From IMG/VR virus record IMGVR_UViG_3300036766_000436, positions 1-36,680 of that record: a stretch of 36,680 bases of DNA; one strand, given 5' to 3'. The translations under genes and the position numbers were made by a program. The notes below the pieces were generated by a model. That model saw only the letters and a list, made by a program, of their open reading frames with translations, did not search any database and had not been told where the DNA came from. The first letter of the stretch is position 1. Every line of letters begins with the position of its first letter. Below are positions 33,929-36,680 of this stretch, piece after piece. The stretch is from a virus.

Positions 33929-34063
33929 ATGCGTCTAACTTCAGAAGAAATTATCTACATAAGCAAGTATAAGTGGCGTGGTTCGCTAGACCAAAACGCT
34001 TTATTTCAGGAAGCCTTGTCTACTGCACTATTCGAATTAACATTTGGACTGAGATTAGAGTAA
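33929..34063 (+). CDS. Small protein (44 residues)
   Basis: ATG 33929 behind GAGGTTTTT. The product has MRLTSEEIIYISKYKWRG and a hydrophobic helix near the end (ALFQEALSTALFELTF). A longer start upstream would read through the hairpin. Its 3' end converges on and overlaps the minus-strand endonuclease gene by 58 nt. Function unknown. Confidence 0.45.
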   Translation: MRLTSEEIIYISKYKWRGSLDQNALFQEALSTALFELTFGLRLE

Positions 34064-34527
34064 AAAATTAAGTAGTCGCTAGCCGCGCGACAAACGGTTG
34101 GATTATCTTTTAGGTTACCAATTCCTCTATTGCAAGAGTTGCACAATAAACCTCTTATTTTGTTGGTGACATGACAATGATCTACGCATAGTTCTTTTGT
34201 TTTGTCTGTTGTTTTATCTACTACTGTTTCTGGTTGCTTACATATGGCGCATTTATTGTTTTGAACTACAACCATTTGATTGTATTGATCTAAGGTTATA
34301 CCATACATACTTACCAGCCTATTGTTCTTTCTATGGGTTGGGTTTTTGTTTGTCCAATTTTTGTAGTTCTTTTTCATTTTCTTCTTATTTGTAAGCCAAT
34401 AAACCCTATTGTCCTCAACAACACAAGATTTGCATCTACTTTGATATGAGGTAGAGTTTGTATAACGTAGATTAAATTCTTGAATTGGTTTGGTTTTTTC
34501 GCATTTTGCACATTGTTTTGTCTTCAT
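34006..34527 (-). CDS. Endonuclease VII-like HNH nuclease
   Basis: A 173-residue protein. The N-terminal CAKCEKTKPIQEFN and CKSCVVEDN form a zinc site. The core follows the recombination endonuclease VII pattern: YGITLDQYNQMVVVQNNKC, CAICK, LCVDHCHVTNKIRGLLC, CNRGIGNLKDN. It is the only long minus-strand gene inside the plus-strand early cluster, so it probably arrived as a mobile nuclease gene. It has its own TACAAT box 6 nt before ATG 34527. Its C-terminal 19 residues run over the end of the plus-strand gene. T4-like use in resolving DNA branches is possible, but homing is more likely given the setting. Confidence 0.82.
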   Translation of the reverse strand: MKTKQCAKCEKTKPIQEFNLRYTNSTSYQSRCKSCVVEDNRVYWLTNKKKMKKNYKNWTNKNPTHRKNNRLVSMYGITLDQYNQMVVVQNNKCAICKQPETVVDKTTDKTKELCVDHCHVTNKIRGLLCNSCNRGIGNLKDNPTVCRAASDYLIFYSNLSPNVNSNSAVDKAS

Positions 34528-34533
34528 TGTTCT

Positions 34534-34539
34534 ATTGTA
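34534..34539 (-). promoter_or_regulatory. TACAAT box 6 nt before ATG (candidate leaderless promoter)
   Basis: The minus-strand order is ATGT-TACAAT-AGAACA-ATG, with a TGT extension, for the endonuclease VII-like gene. No ribosome site is present. Confidence 0.5.
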
Positions 34540-34580
34540 ACATACATTTCCGATCTTATATAAACATAGGAGAAATTAAT

Positions 34581-34805
34581 ATGTTTATTTGTGCTGCAAC
34601 GGGAGTTCTTACGAAAGCCAACGAACCTGCTCATAGGTTGGTGACTCATGTTCGCAACAAGAACTACACGCGTCGCAACCACAAGACGAACAATGACGAG
34701 GTGATTGGCAGTGGACAGGAAATTGTCCGCGAGATTCTCGTCTGTAAGGAATACTACGAGAACGTGATGGCTAAGGGATTTACACCTGAAGTTGTGAGGT
34801 CATAA
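34581..34805 (+). CDS. Small protein of unknown function (MFICAATG type, 74 residues)
   Basis: ATAGGAG precedes ATG 34581, which rules out the longer frame running antisense through the endonuclease gene. FICAATGVLTKANEPAHRLV and a C-terminal QEIVREILVCKEYYENVM helix are seen; the layout reminds me of small conserved phage proteins without known function. The stop overlaps the next ATG (TAATG). Confidence 0.65.
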   Translation: MFICAATGVLTKANEPAHRLVTHVRNKNYTRRNHKTNNDEVIGSGQEIVREILVCKEYYENVMAKGFTPEVVRS

Positions 34806-34960
34806 TGCACACGGCGCTATCAATCGTTGACCTAGTTTATGCAGCGGTGAATGGCTTTTGGCTATATTTAGCTTTACAAAGACCCGACATCTATCCTAGG
34901 TGGTACGCGTGGTTCTGTGGTCTTGGTATGGCATTCTGCCTATTCGTCGCGTTCATATGA
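34805..34960 (+). CDS. Small two-helix membrane protein (51 residues)
   Basis: Coupled by TAATG to the previous gene. Two hydrophobic segments, IVDLVYAAVNGFWLYLAL and WFCGLGMAFCLFVAFI, are separated by QRPDIYPRWYA, giving a hairpin in the membrane. The stop overlaps the next small frame as ATGA. It is followed by a lipoprotein gene, so it may belong to an envelope-acting set. Confidence 0.55.
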   Translation: MHTALSIVDLVYAAVNGFWLYLALQRPDIYPRWYAWFCGLGMAFCLFVAFI

Positions 34961-35016
34961 TGACGATATGGTTGTTCGGCGTATGCATGCTCATACTGTG
35001 CATATACTTCAGCTAA
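34957..35016 (+). CDS. Possible 19-residue membrane peptide
   Basis: An ATGA-coupled frame encoding MMTIWLFGVCMLILCIYFS. It is a single membrane span, and the start of the lipoprotein gene is nested in it in another frame. It may be a real micropeptide or just the translational bridge to the lipoprotein. Confidence 0.35.
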   Translation: MMTIWLFGVCMLILCIYFS

Positions 35017-35423
35017 TACCCATATTAGCTTTGGTTGCATGCGGTAAGCAGGAACCTATTGTGGTTGATACCATACTCGCATCCTACTTTGATAGGTTCG
35101 TTAGAGATGTAGGCGCGAGCGTGCAGGGTATCAGCGGTAGCTTTGGAACCATAACGTTGCCAGCTGTTGCTTACTGCACCATATCGACTGATGGAAGAAG
35201 CATCACGGTGGATAGGACGTTCTGGAATAAGTCATCTGAGAATCAGAGAGAAGAACTCATCTATCACGAGTTGGGGCACTGCGCTTTAAATCGAGATCAC
35301 GATAGTTCCATGCAACAGAATTCCTTCTGTCCTTACACGATCATGTATCCGTATTCGTTTGGTGACTCAGAATGCTATGCAAATGAGAAACCTTATTACT
35401 TTCATGAACTTGCGCGACGCTAG
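34968..35423 (+). CDS. Metzincin-like lipoprotein (putative zinc metalloprotease)
   Basis: About 151 residues from ATG 34968 (ATG 34983 is an alternative). A lipoprotein signal ends in the lipobox ALVAC, then GKQEP, so the mature protein should be lipid-anchored in the cell envelope. The catalytic site is EELIYHELGHCALNRDHD: HExxH with Asp or His at the third-ligand position. It is followed by SFCPYTIMYPYSFGD, whose IMYP is a metzincin-type Met-turn. Six Cys in the mature part suggest disulphides or Zn. A secreted envelope protease from a phage could alter the host surface or exclude other phages; this is inference. It converges on a minus-strand gene with a 4-nt overlap. Confidence 0.65.
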   Translation: MVVRRMHAHTVHILQLIPILALVACGKQEPIVVDTILASYFDRFVRDVGASVQGISGSFGTITLPAVAYCTISTDGRSITVDRTFWNKSSENQREELIYHELGHCALNRDHDSSMQQNSFCPYTIMYPYSFGDSECYANEKPYYFHELARR

Positions 35424-35605
35424 TTAGCGTTCTTAAGCGCAATAACCTGAGCCAACTTACGCTTGCGCGACGTCTTCTTCTTGAACGGCTTGCTGATTCT
35501 TTTTACTACTTTATAGCGCTGATCTATAGCATACGCGACCTTGCAAATTACCTTAGCAGATAGGTCTGCCAACATTATCACTACAAACCATTGAAGTTGT
35601 TCCAT
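35420..35605 (-). CDS. Small basic protein with hydrophobic start (61 residues)
   Basis: FVVIMLADLSAKVICKVAYA at the N-terminus could be a membrane anchor, followed by a very basic stretch (KVVKRISKPFKKKTSRKRK). The start at ATG 35605 has TATAAT exactly 6 nt upstream, which supports it as a real gene despite the lack of a family match. It lies alone on the minus strand within the plus-strand cluster. Confidence 0.5.
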   Translation of the reverse strand: MEQLQWFVVIMLADLSAKVICKVAYAIDQRYKVVKRISKPFKKKTSRKRKLAQVIALKNAN

Positions 35606-35611
35606 ATCCTA

Positions 35612-35617
35612 ATTATA
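35612..35617 (-). promoter_or_regulatory. TATAAT box 6 nt before ATG (candidate leaderless promoter)
   Basis: The minus-strand order is CTGG-TATAAT-TAGGAT-ATG, with a TGG extension. The AGGAT is a weak ribosome-like string but lies too close to the ATG. Confidence 0.5.
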
Positions 35618-35638
35618 CCAGGCCCGCTTTCCCAGGCG

Positions 35639-35653
35639 CCGACACTGTTACGC
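35639..35653 (+). repeat. 15-bp intergenic element, copy 5 (diverged)
   Basis: CCGACACTGTTACGC differs at two positions from the consensus. It is embedded in a GGCGCCG...CGGCGC inverted repeat and stands 45 nt before the gene at 35699. It is nearly 9 kb from the other copies. Confidence 0.55.
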
Positions 35654-35698
35654 CGGCGCTACTCATGTCCTGAACATATCTATTAACGGAGGGTTTCT

Positions 35699-36052
35699 AT
35701 GCCAAGATTTATAGTTGGTGACATCATCTCAGATAAGACGATCGAAGTTGAAATACTTGAGGTGCAGCCAATCAAGTACAGGTATAGAGTTACTAGGGTA
35801 GTACTCGCCGGCTATTATCAGCCTAATGTAGTAGGCAACATTGCAGAAGCAAGCATTGCTCATGTTGACAACGTCTGCTATTTGGTCTGTTCTACGACTT
35901 CAAAATCAACGTATAAAGAACCCGCAAAGGAACAGATAAGGAAAACTGAAGCTCATCTTTGCAAATTACAGCATTACGAGGGTCTCACTGAGATCTATTG
36001 CTTCTGCGTAATGTGCGATCGCAAGTATCCATGCAACTGCAAAAGGAAATGA
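35699..36052 (+). CDS. Unknown protein with SH3-like start and Cys-rich end (117 residues)
   Basis: ACGGAGG precedes ATG 35699. RFIVGDIISDKTIEVEILEV and IKYRYRVTRVVLAGYY suggest a small beta-barrel, similar in layout to the start of the protein at 29729. The end, EIYCFCVMCDRKYPCNCKRK, is a Cys cluster likely to bind metal. Function unknown. Confidence 0.6.
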   Translation: MPRFIVGDIISDKTIEVEILEVQPIKYRYRVTRVVLAGYYQPNVVGNIAEASIAHVDNVCYLVCSTTSKSTYKEPAKEQIRKTEAHLCKLQHYEGLTEIYCFCVMCDRKYPCNCKRK

Positions 36053-36053
36053 G

Positions 36054-36416
36054 ATGATGTGTCCTGCTCATAGATATGAAGCTAAAGACATCAAGTATTC
36101 CGAAGAACTTGGCAAGGTTTATATCCGTTGCGAACTCCACACATTTACGTTTGATTACACGTTTATGTGTAAGGTATCCGCAGCGCCTTTCCCTGTACAT
36201 CACTTTTTTAATATGAAAACAGGTAAGGTGTTAGTGACAGCCCGTAACTCTCTTCATGAATTATATAGCTGTTACGTATTAGGTTTTTGGGTGACAGATG
36301 ATCTACCAGTTCTATCGGCTAGAATCTGGGACAAAGACATCTATCCCGATAGGTTTAAAGAAGACTTTAAGGAGAAGTACGCTGCGTATCTCATTGATAA
36401 GGCAATAAATTCTTGA
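36054..36416 (+). CDS. Unknown protein (120 residues)
   Basis: Starts one base after the previous stop, with AAAGGAAATGAG as ribosome site. MCPAHRYEAKDIKYSEELG, then strands (VYIRCELHTFTFDYTFMC) and a FKEDFKEKYAAYLIDKA helix. It is probably co-expressed with the preceding gene. No family is recognised. Confidence 0.6.
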   Translation: MMCPAHRYEAKDIKYSEELGKVYIRCELHTFTFDYTFMCKVSAAPFPVHHFFNMKTGKVLVTARNSLHELYSCYVLGFWVTDDLPVLSARIWDKDIYPDRFKEDFKEKYAAYLIDKAINS

Positions 36417-36432
36417 AAGTATAACATCTCAT

Positions 36433-36609
36433 GTGAGAAAAGAATTTATTAACGAAAAGTTCGATTATAGGTGGCGCAGCATCTACTCCATTAGATGCCA
36501 AAAAATGGTCGAGGCAAACTATGGCCGCAAGTTGTCAAACAGAGAGTCTTATGTTCGTATATACTTCCTGTGTGAGTTCTTATGGAAACTAGGTATCTTG
36601 AAGTTGTAA
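36433..36609 (+). CDS. KLGI-motif microprotein (58 residues)
   Basis: A GTG-initiated frame. A basic N-terminal half (MRKEFINEKFDYRWRSIY) is followed by the ending VRIYFLCEFLWKLGILKL, a clean copy of the shared motif at the C-terminus. There is no ribosome site; TATAAC stands 7 nt before the GTG. The next gene starts 28 nt before its stop. Confidence 0.5.
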   Translation: MRKEFINEKFDYRWRSIYSIRCQKMVEANYGRKLSNRESYVRIYFLCEFLWKLGILKL

Positions 36610-36680
36610 AACCTACTCGCGAGCCTGATTATGTTGCTAGTTATGGTAGCGCGTACTGGTGGCAAGAAATGGTTTATGTG
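36582..36680 (+). CDS. Start of a gene running off the window
   Basis: ATG 36582 opens a frame of 33 codons to the window edge (METRYLEVVKPTREPDYVAS...). It overlaps the preceding microprotein gene by 28 nt, within the codons of its motif, the same relation seen inside the array at 27171-28489. Too little is visible to name it. Confidence 0.4.
   Translation, partial: METRYLEVVKPTREPDYVASYGSAYWWQEMVYV

Overview
The window is 36.7 kb of a large tailed-phage genome with a contractile tail (myovirus type). It carries tail sheath, tail tube, tail-assembly chaperones, tape measure, baseplate hub, spike and baseplate wedge genes. A PagL-like outer-membrane lipid A deacylase and a lipobox lipoprotein point to a Gram-negative host. 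No capsid, portal, terminase, polymerase, integrase, tRNA or CRISPR was seen, so this is one arm of a bigger, probably lytic genome. Taxonomy cannot be fixed from the sequence alone.

Layout. (1) 1-21586, minus strand, read right to left: connector/neck-like protein, Nudix protein, two HNH endonucleases flanking a virion-like gene, tail-completion-like protein, tail sheath, a KNGQW-tagged protein, tail tube, two further tube-fold paralogs, an overlapping chaperone pair with -1 frame geometry, tape measure, baseplate hub, OB-fold spike, tube-initiator-like protein, a LysM plus gp25-like wedge protein, and a baseplate J-like protein cut by the window edge. Genes mostly abut or overlap by 1-8 nt. 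Hairpin terminators follow the sheath and the tube genes, as expected for the most abundant tail proteins. (2) 21673-22529, plus strand: two Cys-motif paralogs and tiny ORFs. (3) 22554-24519, minus strand: small genes including the PagL-like protein, a second KNGQW-tagged protein and several microproteins. (4) 24718-36680, plus strand: a dense early-type cluster of small genes, mostly unknown. It includes zinc-ribbon proteins, small membrane proteins and a metzincin-like lipoprotein, and is interrupted by minus-strand genes at 34006-34527 (endonuclease VII-like) and 35420-35605.

Five things stand out. First, the sheath contains an ice-binding-type (DUF3494) beta-helix in circularly permuted order. 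Second, about fifteen very short genes on both strands share a hydrophobic motif of the form LLxLLxKLGI; seven sit in an overlapping tandem array in which the codons for LGVIPK also place the ribosome site of the next gene. Third, several minus-strand genes have TATAAT exactly 6 nt before ATG and no Shine-Dalgarno, suggesting leaderless transcripts. Fourth, a 15-bp element (YTGACACTGCTACGC) recurs in intergenic gaps of the plus cluster, usually right after a hairpin. Fifth, two unlinked genes share an N-terminal KNGQW tag.

Functional calls rest on reading motifs and gene order; no database search was run.
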